Source: Alphaproteobacteria bacterium (GTDB lineage: Bacteria; Pseudomonadota; Alphaproteobacteria; Rhodospirillales; Rhodospirillaceae). Taken from it: 64,000 bases of DNA. Below, one piece after another: positions 44,749 to 55,343 of the stretch. Each line of letters begins with the position of its first letter. Position 1 is the first letter of the stretch. The DNA is taken from contig JAURPI010000042.1 in the NCBI GenBank assembly GCA_030835385.1, positions 62,001-126,000 of the forward strand. Reading direction: 5' to 3'. The notes beneath the pieces were generated by a model, which had not been told where the DNA came from, ran no database searches, and worked only from the letters and a program-made list of their open reading frames with translations. The position numbers and the translations under genes are program-made.

Positions 44749-45309
44749 GTGAAACCGTTGATTAGAGACCAAATGCCTAGACTAAACCTGAAGTCAGTAT
44801 TTTTTGTGGTGATTGTTTGTATCGCTGCAGCGCTGACCCCAAGGTCTGATGTTCATGCGGACGGGCTTGAGATTGCTTTCTTCAACATTGAGCATGACGA
44901 AGAAACCAATGCTCTGCATATTGTGCACCGGTTTTTTCAGCAGGATATTGAGATCGCCCTCAGCGGGGTTGCAGGCAAATCTATTTTATTAGTCGACAAC
45001 ATCGCCACTAAACAGGCAGTCCAGCCCTACATTGAAGAGCGCTTTAGTCTATCGGCTTTGGACGGCACCCCATTGGAGACACGATGGGTCAATGTGGAGC
45101 AACGCGACGGGACCCTGTTGATACGCCAGCAATCTCATCTCCCCGCCTCTGCATCTGGTTTAGTTGTCCGCAATGTCGCCCTGTTGGAAACCCACCCAAA
45201 GCACGTCAACATCATGCACGCGACGCTCGGCGGTGAAACGTTCAGAAGGGACTTTATGACGGGAGGCGTAACCCAAAAGTTAATCATCGACCTGACCAGG
45301 CATTATTGA
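44749..45309 (+). CDS. Exported DUF6702-like protein
   Basis: 186 aa from GTG 44749 immediately after the DUF3604 stop, or 178 aa from ATG 44773. The signal-type segment SVFFVVIVCIAAALTPRSDVHA is followed by FFNIEHDEETNALHIVHRFF, YIEERFSLSALDGT and KHVNIMHATLGGETFRRDFM. This beta-rich pattern matches DUF6702, a small periplasmic family, as far as I can tell by eye. Probably co-transcribed with the DUF3604 gene. Confidence 0.7.
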   Translation: MKPLIRDQMPRLNLKSVFFVVIVCIAAALTPRSDVHADGLEIAFFNIEHDEETNALHIVHRFFQQDIEIALSGVAGKSILLVDNIATKQAVQPYIEERFSLSALDGTPLETRWVNVEQRDGTLLIRQQSHLPASASGLVVRNVALLETHPKHVNIMHATLGGETFRRDFMTGGVTQKLIIDLTRHY

Positions 45310-45326
45310 TTAAAGCGCTAAGAAAA

Positions 45327-45397
45327 TGTCCGCTTTGGGTCAGAAGCAGACATTTACCGCAGTTAATTTCAGGTCCGCTTCAGGGGTAGGAGCAGAC
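45327..45397. repeat. Dispersed intergenic repeat with two imperfect hairpins
   Basis: TGTCCGCTT (45327-45335) pairs with AAGCAGACA (45344-45352, one mismatch). A second copy of the idea, GTCCGCT (45373) with AGCAGAC (45391), follows. In frame +1 the element reads Met-Ser-Ala-Leu-Gly-Gln-Lys-Gln-Thr, which I recall as a spurious translation seen many times in alphaproteobacterial genomes. It lies between the DUF6702 gene and tRNA-Ser, a common landing place for mobile DNA. Confidence 0.5.
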
Positions 45398-45531
45398 ACT
45401 TTAAAGCGCCCATGATCCATGGCCCGGTTCGCTGGTTTTCTCCACCACCAACAACGGTACTCAATATTAGAGTGAAATTAGGTCTTAAAGATGGGTAGAT
45501 AGATGGGTTGTATAGTTTATAATTTCCTAAG

Positions 45532-45552
45532 TATATGTATTCATTACATATA
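45532..45552. repeat. AT-rich perfect hairpin beside tRNA-Ser
   Basis: TATATGTA and TACATATA flank TTCAT (45540-45544), an 8-bp perfect inverted repeat 10 bp past the tRNA 3' end on the minus strand. It might serve tRNA processing or termination, though no T-run follows. Confidence 0.3.
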
Positions 45553-45562
45553 ATAGGATTTA

Positions 45563-45652
45563 TGGCGGAGGGAGTGGGATTCGAACCCACGATACGGTTT
45601 CCCGCATACACACTTTCCAGGCGTGCGCCTTCAACCACTCGGCCACCCCTCC
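45563..45652 (-). tRNA. tRNA-Ser (anticodon GGA)
   Basis: 90 nt including an encoded CCA (45563-45565 as TGG on the plus strand). The 7-bp acceptor pairs GGAGGGG with TCCCTCC (one G-T pair). The anticodon loop carries GGA, decoding UCC/UCU. A long variable arm and TTCGAATCC T-loop are present, as expected for a class II serine tRNA. Confidence 0.95.
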
Positions 45653-45814
45653 TGCTCAGAAGCGGCGGAACCTAACGCAGGGAATGAGGCCTGGCAACGC
45701 TTCACTAAATGATTTCTTATCGAAATGACCCAAAAAATGCTTGTAGTTTGAGAGTCTTGGGCCCTATGGTTGATCTTACATGGGAACCAAACGACTCAGG
45801 GGCCGATAGCACCA

Positions 45815-46120
45815 ATGTTAATTGGGCGCGCATTTGGTTGGACTATGGTGCTGGCTGCCATTCTTATGGCATCCGGTGAAGCCGTTGTGGCGCTTGGTAC
45901 GGAGAGTTACCAAGGCTTAGCCATAGGGGACGTATGGGCTCTTCTGTGGGGACAAACTCCCAATTTCTTAGAAGCCGGGTTTTCAGGTGATTTATGGCGG
46001 TTCGGCGGCGCTCTGCTGATGGCATTGCCTGCTTGGGCTGTCTTAGGGCCGGCTGGCGTAATACTCGCCCACACCTGTCGCCGTCGACCTCCAAGCGGTC
46101 GGCTTTTCCGCACGACCTAA
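45815..46120 (+). CDS. Small membrane protein
   Basis: 101 aa from ATG 45815; a longer frame from TTG 45770 exists. Two hydrophobic helices (FGWTMVLAAILMASGEAVVAL and FGGALLMALPAWAVLGPAGV) with an amphipathic linker and a basic tail (CRRRPPSGRLFR). Weak ribosome-binding site. Convergent with lepA (9 bp between stops). No family recognised. Confidence 0.55.
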   Translation: MLIGRAFGWTMVLAAILMASGEAVVALGTESYQGLAIGDVWALLWGQTPNFLEAGFSGDLWRFGGALLMALPAWAVLGPAGVILAHTCRRRPPSGRLFRTT

Positions 46121-46129
46121 AATCGACAA

Positions 46130-47932
46130 TTAGGATTCGGGCATTTTCAGCGCTTCGATGAACGCGGTTTGCGGAATATCCACGCGTCCAAACTGGCGCA
46201 TCTTTTTCTTTCCCGCTTTTTGTTTGTCGAGCAGCTTGCGCTTTCTCGAGATATCACCGCCATAGCACTTAGCTGTGACATCCTTGCGCATTGCACTGAT
46301 GGTCTCACGCGCGATGACTTTTCCACCGATCGCTGCTTGAATAGGTATCTTGAAGAGGTGTTTTGGGATCAAATCTTTTAGTCGAGCACAAATTTGACGG
46401 CCACGTACTTCCGCCTGAGATCGATGGGCAATGAACGCCAGAGCGTCAACTGGTTCTGAGTTGACCAAAATATTGATCCGCACCAACTCACTCTCAACGT
46501 AATCCTCCATCTCATAATCGAAGCTGGCATACCCTTTTGAAATCGACTTAAGCCGGTCATAGAAGTCAAAGACGATTTCATTGAGAGGCAGGCGGTAAAC
46601 AGCCATCGCCCGGGTACCTACATACGTGAGGTCGAGCTGCTCTCCACGTCGTTCTGTACATAACTGTAATACCGACCCTAAATAATCATCGGGTACGAGT
46701 ATCGTTGCTTTCACCCACGGCTCTTCCATTGACGTAATCTTTGTAACGTCCGGCATATCTGATGGGTTGTGGAGTTCCAGAGTCTCATCTTGAGTCGTGT
46801 GGAGGCGATACACCACGCTAGGTGCCGTCGTTATAAGCTCCAATCCAAATTCACGGAACAACCGCTCTTGGACAATCTCCATGTGCAACAGGCCAAGAAA
46901 TCCGCACCGGAAACCAAAACCCAATGCCGCTGAACTTTCGGCTTGGTATTCGAAACTTGCGTCATTCAGATGCAATTTTCCTAAGCTGTCTCTAAGGTCT
47001 TCATAGTCTGATGCGTCCACGGGAAACAAACCACACCACACAACCGCCGTAGACGGCCTAAACCCTTCTAACGGTGTGTCTGTTGGGCGACGTTCTTCAG
47101 TAATCGTATCGCCGACCTGGCAATCAGAGACGGACTTGATACTCGCATTGATAAAACCGATTTCGCCAGGTCCCAGCTCGGGCATATCGACACGCTTGGG
47201 CGTAAAGACACCAACACCATCTAAGTCATACGTCGCGTCATTCGACATCATTCGAATTTTCATACCCTTGCGCAGGGTCCCTTCAACCACACGCACCAGA
47301 ATGACCACGCCCAAATAGGTGTCATACCAAGAGTCTACCAGTAGCGCTTTCAAAGGGAGTTCCGGATTGCCGGTTGGCGTAGGGAGCTTGGTGATGAGCG
47401 ATTCAAGAACGTCTGGTATGCCAACGCCGGTCTTGGCTGAAACCTCTATCGCCTCCGATGCGTCTAACCCGATCACGTCTTCAATTTGCCGTCGAACGCG
47501 GTTGGGCTCTGCCGCGGGGAGATCAATTTTGTTGAGAATGGGAATAATCTCATGGTTGGCGTCTAGCGCCTGGTAAACGTTAGCCAGCGTTTGGGCCTCA
47601 ACACCTTGAGAGGCATCAACAATTAGAAGCGAGCCCTCACAAGCGCGCAGAGACCGACTGACTTCGTACGCAAAGTCAACGTGGCCAGGGGTATCCAACA
47701 AATTCAATTGATAAGTTTTGCCATCTTTCGCCTTGAAGGATAACCGAACGGTTTGCGCCTTAATTGTAATGCCGCGCTCTCGCTCAATATCCATATTGTC
47801 GAGGACTTGCTCTTTCATCTCTCGGTCAGAGAGACCATCGCAGTATTGAATAAGGCGATCGGCAAGCGTCGACTTACCGTGATCAATATGAGCAATGATG
47901 GCAAAGTTGCGGATGAGCGCGGTGTCAATCAT
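46130..47932 (-). CDS. lepA: Elongation factor 4
   Basis: 600 aa, the usual length, from ATG 47932 (a longer frame to 47998 is not conserved). G1 is [14 protein letters not shown], then [32 protein letters not shown] and NKIDLP. The C-terminal LepA-specific domain begins around [20 protein letters not shown]. Translational GTPase that back-translocates ribosomes under stress. It follows pheT by 19 bp on the same strand. Confidence 0.96.
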   Translation of the reverse strand: MIDTALIRNFAIIAHIDHGKSTLADRLIQYCDGLSDREMKEQVLDNMDIERERGITIKAQTVRLSFKAKDGKTYQLNLLDTPGHVDFAYEVSRSLRACEGSLLIVDASQGVEAQTLANVYQALDANHEIIPILNKIDLPAAEPNRVRRQIEDVIGLDASEAIEVSAKTGVGIPDVLESLITKLPTPTGNPELPLKALLVDSWYDTYLGVVILVRVVEGTLRKGMKIRMMSNDATYDLDGVGVFTPKRVDMPELGPGEIGFINASIKSVSDCQVGDTITEERRPTDTPLEGFRPSTAVVWCGLFPVDASDYEDLRDSLGKLHLNDASFEYQAESSAALGFGFRCGFLGLLHMEIVQERLFREFGLELITTAPSVVYRLHTTQDETLELHNPSDMPDVTKITSMEEPWVKATILVPDDYLGSVLQLCTERRGEQLDLTYVGTRAMAVYRLPLNEIVFDFYDRLKSISKGYASFDYEMEDYVESELVRINILVNSEPVDALAFIAHRSQAEVRGRQICARLKDLIPKHLFKIPIQAAIGGKVIARETISAMRKDVTAKCYGGDISRKRKLLDKQKAGKKKMRQFGRVDIPQTAFIEALKMPES

Positions 47933-47951
47933 GGGGGCGCAGCAGTTCTCT

Positions 47952-50363
47952 CTATTTTCGTAGCTGGCCGCCAACGGCTTTCTCGACCGCGGCAACAATT
48001 CGGCTGGATACGTCTTCGATTTCTTTATCTGTCAAAGTCGCTTTGGTGGGCTCGAGCTTAACTGACAGCGCAACAGATTTTTTACCGTCTTCGACCTTGT
48101 CGCCAACGTAAACGTCGAACAGATCTACGCCGGCAATAAGAACTTTATCAGCACCGCGAACCGCACGGATCATATCGTCAACTGGCACGTCATCATTCAA
48201 TAAGAACGCAAAGTCGCGCTCGACAGGCTGAAAGGAAGATGGCGCAAATTTCGAGCGGGCAGGGCCCGATTTGCGTTTCGGCTTAGGGATCCGATCCAGG
48301 AACACCTCAAACCCGACAATGGGTCCGTCAACATCCATTCCCTTCAACACGAGGGGATGGAGCGCTCCAAATTCGGCTAGCACATTGGGACCCAGGCATA
48401 GCGTCCCGGATTGACCAGGGTGATACCAAGTTGGTGGTCCTGATGTCTCAGAACTACCGATCTGCAGACGCTCAACCTGAACGCCGACAGCCTCAAGAGC
48501 CGCAAGTGCGTCAGCCTTCGCATCAAATATGTCGACAACCCTTGCACTTGCATTCCAATGACGAGGCGTTTTCTGACCTGCCCGCATACCCCCAGCAACG
48601 AGAGTTTGCTCACCTGGCGCATCGCCTTCAAAACGCGGCCCAACTTCGAAAAGAGCAACGTCAGACATCGCGCGCGCCGCATTCCGTCCCGCAGCCGAGA
48701 TTAGGTTTGGCAGTAAAGAGGGTCGCATGACATCGAGGTCACTGCTGATTGGATTCTGCAACACGACAGGCGAAGCAGACGTTGCAAACAGTTCAGCGTC
48801 ACTAGCAGCGAGAAACGACCATGTCGTCGTTTCGGATAAACCCTGACCTGCAAGAGCACGCCGAACAATACCAGCTCGACGCTGATCATCAGTGAATGCT
48901 GGCTTTGACACCGCCGGCCTTGGCAACGGCTCAACAGGAATGTCGTCATAACCATGGATGCGTAGGACTTCCTCAACCAAGTCATGCTCGCCTTCGACGT
49001 CGCGACGCCAAGTCGGTGCCTTGACCGTCCATACGTCACTATCCGCACTTTCGACAACAAATCCGAGCCGCGCTAGAATCTGTTGAATTTCGGTAGCATC
49101 CATAACGACACCACCCAAGTCTTTAATACGAGCAGGACGAAAGGAAACCGTCGCCCCAATTTCTGGCGCCACACCACCGACGACCAAATGCGAGGCTTCA
49201 CCGCCACAAATTTCGATGATCATTCGGGTCGCTACTTCAGCACCGTCAAGTGTAGACGCAGGGTCTACGCCTCGCTCGAAACAGTATCGGGCATCGGAAA
49301 CGATACCCAAAGCGCGGCCAGTGTTGGCAATTGTAATCGGATCAAATAACGCGGACTCGAGAAAAACTTCTGTTGTCAAGTCAGTGCAACTGGATGGCTC
49401 CCCACCCATCACACCGGCGATCGCTTGGGCGCCCGTCTCATCCGCTATGACCAACATGTCGCTCGATAACGTGTACTCGTTGCCATTCAACGCGGCGATC
49501 TTCTCGCCTTTGGTTGCGAGCCTTGGGCCGACATCACCACTTAACTTGGAAGTATCAAAGGCATGTAATGGACGCCCCAAATCAATATTTATATATTGGG
49601 TAATATCAACCAGCGCCGACACCGGGCGTAGCCCCACTGCAGTCAGTCGATCTTTCAACCACTGAGGACTTTCACAATTCTTTACGCCTCTGATTGTGCG
49701 TCCGACAAAATGGGGACACAAACCTGAGTCCGCATCAGGCAAACGCATGGCCACTGATATTTCACTATCAAACGTCCCAGCAACGGAAGATGTATCAATA
49801 GGCTTTAAAGTACCGAGCTCCGCGGCAGCGAGATCGCGGGCGACACCACGCACACCCAAGGCATCAACGCGGTTAGGCGTCAATGCCACATCAATAACAG
49901 GTTCCAATGCCAAGGCATCGGCGGCTGATGTGCCAGCAGTCACGTCGCTATCGAGTTCTATAATACCATCGTCATCCTCGCCGAGCAGAAGTTCGCTGGC
50001 GGAACACATCATTCCTTGGCTTTCGACCCCGCGAATTTTACCTTTCTTTAGCTTGTCACCGGTTGCAGGAATGATATCTCCTGGCCGTGCCAACACGCCT
50101 TTAAGGCCCGCACGCGCATTCGGTGCGCCACATACAACTTGTACCGTGTCTTTACCAGTCGACACTTTGCAGAGCTTGAGCCGGTCTGCATCCGGGTGCT
50201 GTTCCGCGCTAACGATTTCCGCCACGACAAAAGAAGCAAGCGCTGCACGTGGATCTAAGACCTCCTCAACCTCCAAACCGATGGCGGTTAATGTGTCAGA
50301 GATGGTCTCAAGGTCCGAATCTGTATCGAGGTGGTCTTTGAGCCAGGATAAAGTGAACTTCAT
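47952..50363 (-). CDS. pheT: Phenylalanyl-tRNA synthetase beta chain
   Basis: 803 aa. N-terminal tRNA-binding OB domain ([20 protein letters not shown]), B3/B4 editing region ([20 protein letters not shown]), B5 domains and the C-terminal anticodon-binding domain ([20 protein letters not shown]). Forms the alpha2-beta2 synthetase with PheS. Its ATG overlaps the pheS stop by 4 bp. Confidence 0.97.
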   Translation of the reverse strand: MKFTLSWLKDHLDTDSDLETISDTLTAIGLEVEEVLDPRAALASFVVAEIVSAEQHPDADRLKLCKVSTGKDTVQVVCGAPNARAGLKGVLARPGDIIPATGDKLKKGKIRGVESQGMMCSASELLLGEDDDGIIELDSDVTAGTSAADALALEPVIDVALTPNRVDALGVRGVARDLAAAELGTLKPIDTSSVAGTFDSEISVAMRLPDADSGLCPHFVGRTIRGVKNCESPQWLKDRLTAVGLRPVSALVDITQYINIDLGRPLHAFDTSKLSGDVGPRLATKGEKIAALNGNEYTLSSDMLVIADETGAQAIAGVMGGEPSSCTDLTTEVFLESALFDPITIANTGRALGIVSDARYCFERGVDPASTLDGAEVATRMIIEICGGEASHLVVGGVAPEIGATVSFRPARIKDLGGVVMDATEIQQILARLGFVVESADSDVWTVKAPTWRRDVEGEHDLVEEVLRIHGYDDIPVEPLPRPAVSKPAFTDDQRRAGIVRRALAGQGLSETTTWSFLAASDAELFATSASPVVLQNPISSDLDVMRPSLLPNLISAAGRNAARAMSDVALFEVGPRFEGDAPGEQTLVAGGMRAGQKTPRHWNASARVVDIFDAKADALAALEAVGVQVERLQIGSSETSGPPTWYHPGQSGTLCLGPNVLAEFGALHPLVLKGMDVDGPIVGFEVFLDRIPKPKRKSGPARSKFAPSSFQPVERDFAFLLNDDVPVDDMIRAVRGADKVLIAGVDLFDVYVGDKVEDGKKSVALSVKLEPTKATLTDKEIEDVSSRIVAAVEKAVGGQLRK

Positions 50364-51436
50364 CGGCTGAGCCCTCCAGCCGAGGTCGGCACGTCGAGAG
50401 CTGCAAATCCATAATGGCGCAACCAGCGAAGGTCGCTGTCGTAGAACGTTCTTAGATCTGGAATGCCATATTTGAGCATCGCAATACGTTCGACGCCCAA
50501 ACCAAAAGCAAAGCCTTTGTATTCGTTGGGATCGATGCCGCTTGCGCTGAGTACGTTGGGATGGACCATGCCGCAGCCCAATATTTCAAGCCAATCGGCC
50601 CCGGCGCCGATTTTTAATTCACCATTCTGGCGCGAGCAGCCGATATCAACTTCCGCCGAAGGCTCTGTGAATGGGAAGTACGACGGCCGGAACCGCGTTG
50701 GAAGCTCATCAAGTTCAAAGTAAGCCTTTACGAACTCAATAATGCAGCTCTTGAGGTGCCCCATATGAACAACTTTGTCGATTACCAGGCCTTCGATTTG
50801 GTGGAACATCGGAGTGTGGGTAATGTCATAGTCACAGCGATAGGTCCGACCAGGAGCTAAAATGCGGATCGGCGGCTCCTTGTCCTGCATGACTCGCACT
50901 TGAACGGGAGAAGTGTGGGTGCGCAGCAGATGCCTGGTGTCATCGGCTTTAGGTGGCAAGAAGAACGTATCGTGCATTTCCCGGGCGGGGTGATCCGGCG
51001 GAAAATTCAGCGCGGTGAAGTTATGGAAATCGTCTTCGATGTCCGGGCCTTCGGCTACCTCGAACCCCATCGGCGCGAAAATTTCCACGACCTCTTCGAT
51101 GGTTTGGCTAATGGGATGTAACAGACCTTCTGTGGATGGCCGAACCGGCAGTGATACGTCGACGGTTTCGGACGCTAAACGGGCAGCAATTTCACTCTCT
51201 TCTAGAGCAGCTTTGCGGGCATCCAGTACCGTAGCGATTTCACCCTTGAGGACATTGAGAGCTTGACCAGCAGCTTTTCGAGCGTCGGGCTCCATACCGC
51301 CCAACTCTTTCATCATAGCTGTGATGCGGCCTTTTTTGCCAAGCGCACCGACGCGTACGCCATCAAGAGCCTGCAAGTCTGCCGCGCTGGCGACTTCTGC
51401 CAGAAGCTCTTCTCGTAGCTGTTCAAGTTGATCCAT
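50360..51436 (-). CDS. pheS: Phenylalanyl-tRNA synthetase alpha chain
   Basis: 358 aa. Class II core: motif 1-like [19 protein letters not shown], motif 2 [20 protein letters not shown], motif 3 [19 protein letters not shown]. The N-terminal coiled coil is short. It is upstream of and coupled to pheT, and 124 bp downstream of rplT. Confidence 0.97.
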   Translation of the reverse strand: MDQLEQLREELLAEVASAADLQALDGVRVGALGKKGRITAMMKELGGMEPDARKAAGQALNVLKGEIATVLDARKAALEESEIAARLASETVDVSLPVRPSTEGLLHPISQTIEEVVEIFAPMGFEVAEGPDIEDDFHNFTALNFPPDHPAREMHDTFFLPPKADDTRHLLRTHTSPVQVRVMQDKEPPIRILAPGRTYRCDYDITHTPMFHQIEGLVIDKVVHMGHLKSCIIEFVKAYFELDELPTRFRPSYFPFTEPSAEVDIGCSRQNGELKIGAGADWLEILGCGMVHPNVLSASGIDPNEYKGFAFGLGVERIAMLKYGIPDLRTFYDSDLRWLRHYGFAALDVPTSAGGLSR

Positions 51437-51532
51437 GTCTCTGTCTCGTTCCGAACTGGGTTTGGTCCATACCGATAGGGAGGCCGACCCTCTGGTGGCC
51501 CCCTCTGAGACATTCCTCTTGTGGGGTCGCCA

Positions 51533-51549
51533 GCACTCTAAATGAGTGC
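51533..51549 (-). promoter_or_regulatory. Hairpin between rplT and pheS
   Basis: GCACTC-ATTTA-GAGTGC on the minus strand forms a perfect 6-bp stem 11 bp past the rplT stop, 97 bp before the pheS ATG. There is no T-run, so a processing or attenuation role is more likely than termination. No Phe-rich leader peptide was found in the gap. Confidence 0.35.
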
Positions 51550-51559
51550 CAGCAAAGCC

Positions 51560-51916
51560 TTATCCGAGTGCCGACTGAGCCTGTTTTACCAAGCTCGCAA
51601 AAGCCTCGGGCTCTCGGACTGCAATGTCGGCCAGAACCTTGCGGTCTAATTCGACACCAGACTTCCGGAGCCCGTCCATAAATCGGGAGTACGTCATTCC
51701 GTGTTCCCGCACACCAGCGTTAATACGCTGAATCCAAAGGGACCGGAAATTACGCTTTTTCACGCGGCGGTCGCGATAGGCGTACTGAAGCCCCTTCTCA
51801 ACCTTTTGCTTGGCGATGCGGAAGTTCTTTGAATTACGTCCTCGGTAGCCCTTGGCTGCCGATAACACTTTTTTGTGGCGGGCGTGAGTGGTCACACCCC
51901 GTGATACGCGTGACAT
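51560..51916 (-). CDS. rplT: 50S ribosomal protein L20
   Basis: 118 aa, ATG 51916 with GGAGGT 6 nt upstream. Standard L20: [52 protein letters not shown]. Binds 23S rRNA and in many bacteria represses its own operon. Follows rpmI by 12 bp. Confidence 0.98.
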   Translation of the reverse strand: MSRVSRGVTTHARHKKVLSAAKGYRGRNSKNFRIAKQKVEKGLQYAYRDRRVKKRNFRSLWIQRINAGVREHGMTYSRFMDGLRKSGVELDRKVLADIAVREPEAFASLVKQAQSALG

Positions 51917-51928
51917 GGCTGACCTCCG

Positions 51929-52135
51929 TTACGACGACGTGCCGTAGGGCAGGAACTTCTTCACAATCTTGGCGTCAGCATCCGCCAAGAGGAAAGATCC
52001 CCTCGCCTTACGTTTCATTTTTTGAGACTTTGATCCAAGGCAGTGACGCTTATAGGCGAAGTTGCCCTTAAGCTTGCCGGAACCAGTCGTACGGAAGCGC
52101 CGTTTCGTGGAGCTTTTCGTCTTCATTTTGGGCAT
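51929..52135 (-). CDS. rpmI: 50S ribosomal protein L35
   Basis: 68 aa, ATG 52135 after GAGGGATC. MPKMKTKSSTKRRFRTTGSG and the end DAKIVKKFLPYG are typical of L35. Confidence 0.97.
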   Translation of the reverse strand: MPKMKTKSSTKRRFRTTGSGKLKGNFAYKRHCLGSKSQKMKRKARGSFLLADADAKIVKKFLPYGTSS

Positions 52136-52338
52136 TTTTGATCCCTCGAATTAGAGTTCTTATCATAACGGATGGGCATGCCCAGGCACTCGAAGTGCCT
52201 CTTGCCGGACCGTCTTTAGCCTTAACCTAAGGCTATCGCCCAGCGATGAACTGAGCGGAAGTCGGCGCTTATACAGGGAGAATGCTGGCTTTGCAAGCCA
52301 CCGTTGGGGCGGAAAAGCCAGAGAATCCAAGGCCTAAT
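52136..52338 (-). promoter_or_regulatory. Structured infC-rpmI spacer, likely translational control leader
   Basis: 203 bp without a gene. Three palindromes: GGGCATGCCC at 52174-52183, AGGCACT-CGA-AGTGCCT at 52184-52200, and TAGCCTTA-ACC-TAAGGCTA at 52217-52235. In E. coli the corresponding leader binds L20 to shut off rpmI-rplT; whether this structure does the same is inference. Confidence 0.4.
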
Positions 52339-52875
52339 CTATCTAGGCGCCATCACCATTACCATCTGACGACCTTCCATTTTAGGCTCCTGCTCAACCT
52401 TAGCGATGGCATCTGTGTCAGATTTGACGCGCTGGAGAACTTCCACACCCAGTTCTTGGTGTGCCATTTCCCGCCCACGAAAGCGCAGGGTGACTTTCAC
52501 TTTGTCCCCATCATCTAGAAAACGCTTCATATTTCGCATTTTCACGTCGTAATCATGATCGTCGATATTGGGCCGAAGCTTGATCTCCTTAACATCGATG
52601 ACCTTTTGCTTCTTTTTGGCCTCATTCTTCTTCTTTTGGGCTTCGTATTTATATTTGCCGTAATCAAGGATCTTGCAGACCGGCGGATCAGCATTCGGCG
52701 AGATTTCAACAAGGTCTAGTCCAGCCTCATCGGCGTGGCCCATAGCCTCGGACGTCGTCACAACACCAATATTCTCGCCTTCTGCTCCAATTAACCTTAC
52801 TTTTGGTACATCAATGGCCTCATTGACGCGCGGTCCACCCTTGGACGGCGGCGTCGTCATCATCGGTCTAGCTAT
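52339..52875 (-). CDS. infC: Translation initiation factor IF-3, non-standard AUA start
   Basis: 178 aa from ATA 52873-52875. This start is preferred over ATG 52863 because GAGGAG (52884-52889) lies 8 nt upstream of the ATA but 20 nt from the ATG, and the added residues Ile/Met-Ala-Arg-Pro match the usual alphaproteobacterial N-terminus. Core: [82 protein letters not shown]-3 rejects non-AUG starts, so such a codon gives negative autoregulation, known for the AUU start of E. coli infC. Confidence 0.95.
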   Translation of the reverse strand: MARPMMTTPPSKGGPRVNEAIDVPKVRLIGAEGENIGVVTTSEAMGHADEAGLDLVEISPNADPPVCKILDYGKYKYEAQKKKNEAKKKQKVIDVKEIKLRPNIDDHDYDVKMRNMKRFLDDGDKVKVTLRFRGREMAHQELGVEVLQRVKSDTDAIAKVEQEPKMEGRQMVMVMAPR

Positions 52876-52883
52876 GAACTAAT

Positions 52884-52889
52884 CTCCTC
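52884..52889 (-). promoter_or_regulatory. Ribosome-binding site that fixes the infC start
   Basis: GAGGAG, 8 nt before ATA 52875 and 20 nt before the first ATG. The spacing argues strongly for the ATA. Confidence 0.7.
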
Positions 52890-52991
52890 TTTCAATTGTC
52901 AGTAAGTCGTGAAAATCGCCTTATGGGTTTTAGCGCCCAGCCATTTTAAGGCCAGATCGTACCCCCGATGTATTGATGGTTCACACGCCCC

Positions 52992-54947
52992 TCATGAGCC
53001 GGGCATTGCCGCCTCGTTGGCGAGTGTATCGGCTGCCTCTGTAAGGGCAAGGATTTCTTGGGTTTTTCCACCCAAACGTCGAAGTGCGACGGACTGGACC
53101 TCAGCCTCTTTCAGGCCAACGACGGCGATGACGGGCACCTTGGCGCGAGAATGCTCACGGACTTTGTAGTTAATTTTCTCATTTCTGAAGTCAGTTTCCA
53201 CGCGGAGGCCTTTGGCTTCCAAGGCCTGGGCAACTTCCGACCCGTACGCATCTGCGTCCGACGTGATCGTGGCGACAACAACTTGCACCGGGGCCAACCA
53301 TAGCGGCAGCTTGCCGGCATAGTTCTCGATCAAAATCCCGATGAATCGCTCGAGGCTGCCCAAAATCGCCCGATGGAGCATGACAGGGCGGTGTTTGTCG
53401 CCATCTGGACCGACATAAGAAGCATCGAGTCGCTCTGGCAATACGAAGTCGAGCTGAATGGTCCCGCATTGCCAGGTCCGCCCAATGGCGTCCTTGAGAT
53501 GGAATTCAAGCTTCGGACCATAGAACGCACCTTCGCCAGGAGTGATCTCATAGTCGAGATTTGCTGCCTGAACAGCTGCCTCCAGAGCAGCTTCTGCACG
53601 ATCCCACGTTGCATCTTCACCAGCGCGAACGTCTGGTCGCGTCGCCAACTTCACCTCTAGTTCGTCAAAACCAAGATCCCGATAGACCGACTCTAGCAAC
53701 GCACAAAATGCGGTTGTTTCTTCTGTCACCTGGCTTTCTTGACAGAAAATATGGGCGTCATCTTGGGTCATCTGACGCACGCGCATCAGCCCATGTAACG
53801 CCCCATGAGGTTCGTTGCGATGACAGCAACCAAATTCAGCCATGCGAAGGGGAAGGTCGCGATAACTACGAATGTCATTCTTGTAAATTTGAACGTGGGC
53901 CGGACAGTTCATCGGCTTGATCGCCATTAGCTTGGGATCGTTCGATAGAACGGGCGCTTCATCGTCAGTGTTGGGGATTTCGTCGGGAACCACAAACATG
54001 TTTTCACGGAACTTGGACCAGTGACCAGACTGCTCCCAGAACGTAGAATCCAACAGTTGAGGCGTCTTCACTTCAACGTACCCGGCACCAACGAGACGTT
54101 TACGGATATAGCTCTCAAGAGCGAGCCAGATCGTGTAACCCTTCGGGTGCCAAAAGACAGACCCCTGGGCCTCTTCTTGCATATGGAAGAGGTCCATTTC
54201 CCGACCAAGCTTGCGATGGTCGCGCTTCTCCGCCTCTTCAAGCATCAAGAGGTGAGCTTTGAGCTGCTTTTCATTGGCCCAGCAGGTCCCGTAGATGCGT
54301 TGCAGCATCTCGTTCCGATGGTCACCACGCCAATAGGCACCAGCGAGTTTCATGAGCTTAAATGCCTTGCCGAGCTTACCTGTGGACGGCAAGTGAGGAC
54401 CTCGACATAAGTCCAGCCAATTCCCTTGCTTATAGATTCGGATTTCTTCGCCTGGAGGAAGGCCCTCAATGATCTCCGCTTTATACTTTTCTCCGGCATC
54501 ATTGAAATACCGGATTGCTTCGTCTCGGTCCCAGACTTCCCTGATAATTTCTTCGTCGCGATCGACGATCTCAGCCATTCGGCGCTCGATTTTCTCGAAA
54601 TCATCAAGCGAGAAAGGCTTTTCCCGCGCGAAGTCGTAGAAAAAACCATTCTCAATAACCGGGCCGATCGTGACTTGAGTATTGGGAAAAAGCTCTTGAA
54701 CAGCCTCAGCCATGACGTGAGCGGCATCATGGCGGAGAAGCTCGAGTCCGTCGTCATCCTTGGCGGTCACGATTGAAACGTTGGCATCCTCAGAAATCTC
54801 TGTTGCCAAATCGGTCATTTCACCATCTAAGCGAATAGCCAGCGCTGCTTTCGCGAGGCCGGGACCGATATCTGCGGCCAGCGCAGCACCGGTCACGGAG
54901 CCTGGAAAGCTCCGGACGCTATCGTCTGGCAGAGTTATGGCAACCAT
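52992..54947 (-). CDS. thrS: Threonyl-tRNA synthetase
   Basis: 651 aa, ATG 54947 with AAGGGA upstream. TGS domain (1-60), editing domain with [19 protein letters not shown], catalytic core ([49 protein letters not shown]) and C-terminal anticodon domain ([20 protein letters not shown]). First gene of the translation cluster; infC follows after 116 bp. Confidence 0.97.
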   Translation of the reverse strand: MVAITLPDDSVRSFPGSVTGAALAADIGPGLAKAALAIRLDGEMTDLATEISEDANVSIVTAKDDDGLELLRHDAAHVMAEAVQELFPNTQVTIGPVIENGFFYDFAREKPFSLDDFEKIERRMAEIVDRDEEIIREVWDRDEAIRYFNDAGEKYKAEIIEGLPPGEEIRIYKQGNWLDLCRGPHLPSTGKLGKAFKLMKLAGAYWRGDHRNEMLQRIYGTCWANEKQLKAHLLMLEEAEKRDHRKLGREMDLFHMQEEAQGSVFWHPKGYTIWLALESYIRKRLVGAGYVEVKTPQLLDSTFWEQSGHWSKFRENMFVVPDEIPNTDDEAPVLSNDPKLMAIKPMNCPAHVQIYKNDIRSYRDLPLRMAEFGCCHRNEPHGALHGLMRVRQMTQDDAHIFCQESQVTEETTAFCALLESVYRDLGFDELEVKLATRPDVRAGEDATWDRAEAALEAAVQAANLDYEITPGEGAFYGPKLEFHLKDAIGRTWQCGTIQLDFVLPERLDASYVGPDGDKHRPVMLHRAILGSLERFIGILIENYAGKLPLWLAPVQVVVATITSDADAYGSEVAQALEAKGLRVETDFRNEKINYKVREHSRAKVPVIAVVGLKEAEVQSVALRRLGGKTQEILALTEAADTLANEAAMPGS

Positions 54948-55005
54948 TGGAATCCCTTACGTGAACTAAAGTTTCAAAGCGGGCGCAATCTAAGACGATA
55001 GGCCG

Positions 55006-55341
55006 TCAAGTCAAGCTGTGGCGCCAGTTCTTGCTGTATTGGAACAAGCTGTCAGTGCAAGACGACGCATCAAGGTCGTAGACAATACTCCATGCTTGAT
55101 CACGCAACAGCGAACAAGCCCCGCCGGCAAGATCGGCATGGGTCTCAATTTTATCAAAATAAGGTGCGGCACCTGCAAACTCGGATAGATCACTATCTGT
55201 AAGTAGCGTAATGGAAGCCACACTGTGATGCATGCGTATAGCCGCAAACGTACTCAAAGCCTGAACAAATCCACCGATGCCGCCTGAGCGAATAACCGGA
55301 ACAGTGTCACGGCTGTCAGTATCAAGAATGGGATCGTCCAC
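55006..55341 (-). pseudogene. Glycosyltransferase family 9 (heptosyltransferase), N-terminal remnant
   Basis: 111 codons from GTG 55341 to TGA 55006. VIRSGGIGGFVQALSTFAAI, ITLLTDSDLSEFAGAAPYFD and SIVYDLDASSCTDSLFQYS match the N-terminal GT9 Rossmann domain of LPS heptosyltransferases (usually about 320-350 aa). The nucleotide-sugar-binding C-terminal half is missing and the frame ends 58 bp from thrS. It is probably a truncated gene; a functional half-protein is unlikely. It follows the GT4 gene by 2 bp. Confidence 0.65.
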
Positions 55342-55343
55342 AG

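Noticed and set aside
45369-45638. Minus-strand frame of 89 codons covering tRNA-Ser
   Set aside because: It is an antisense frame running through a tRNA and a repeat element; not a protein.
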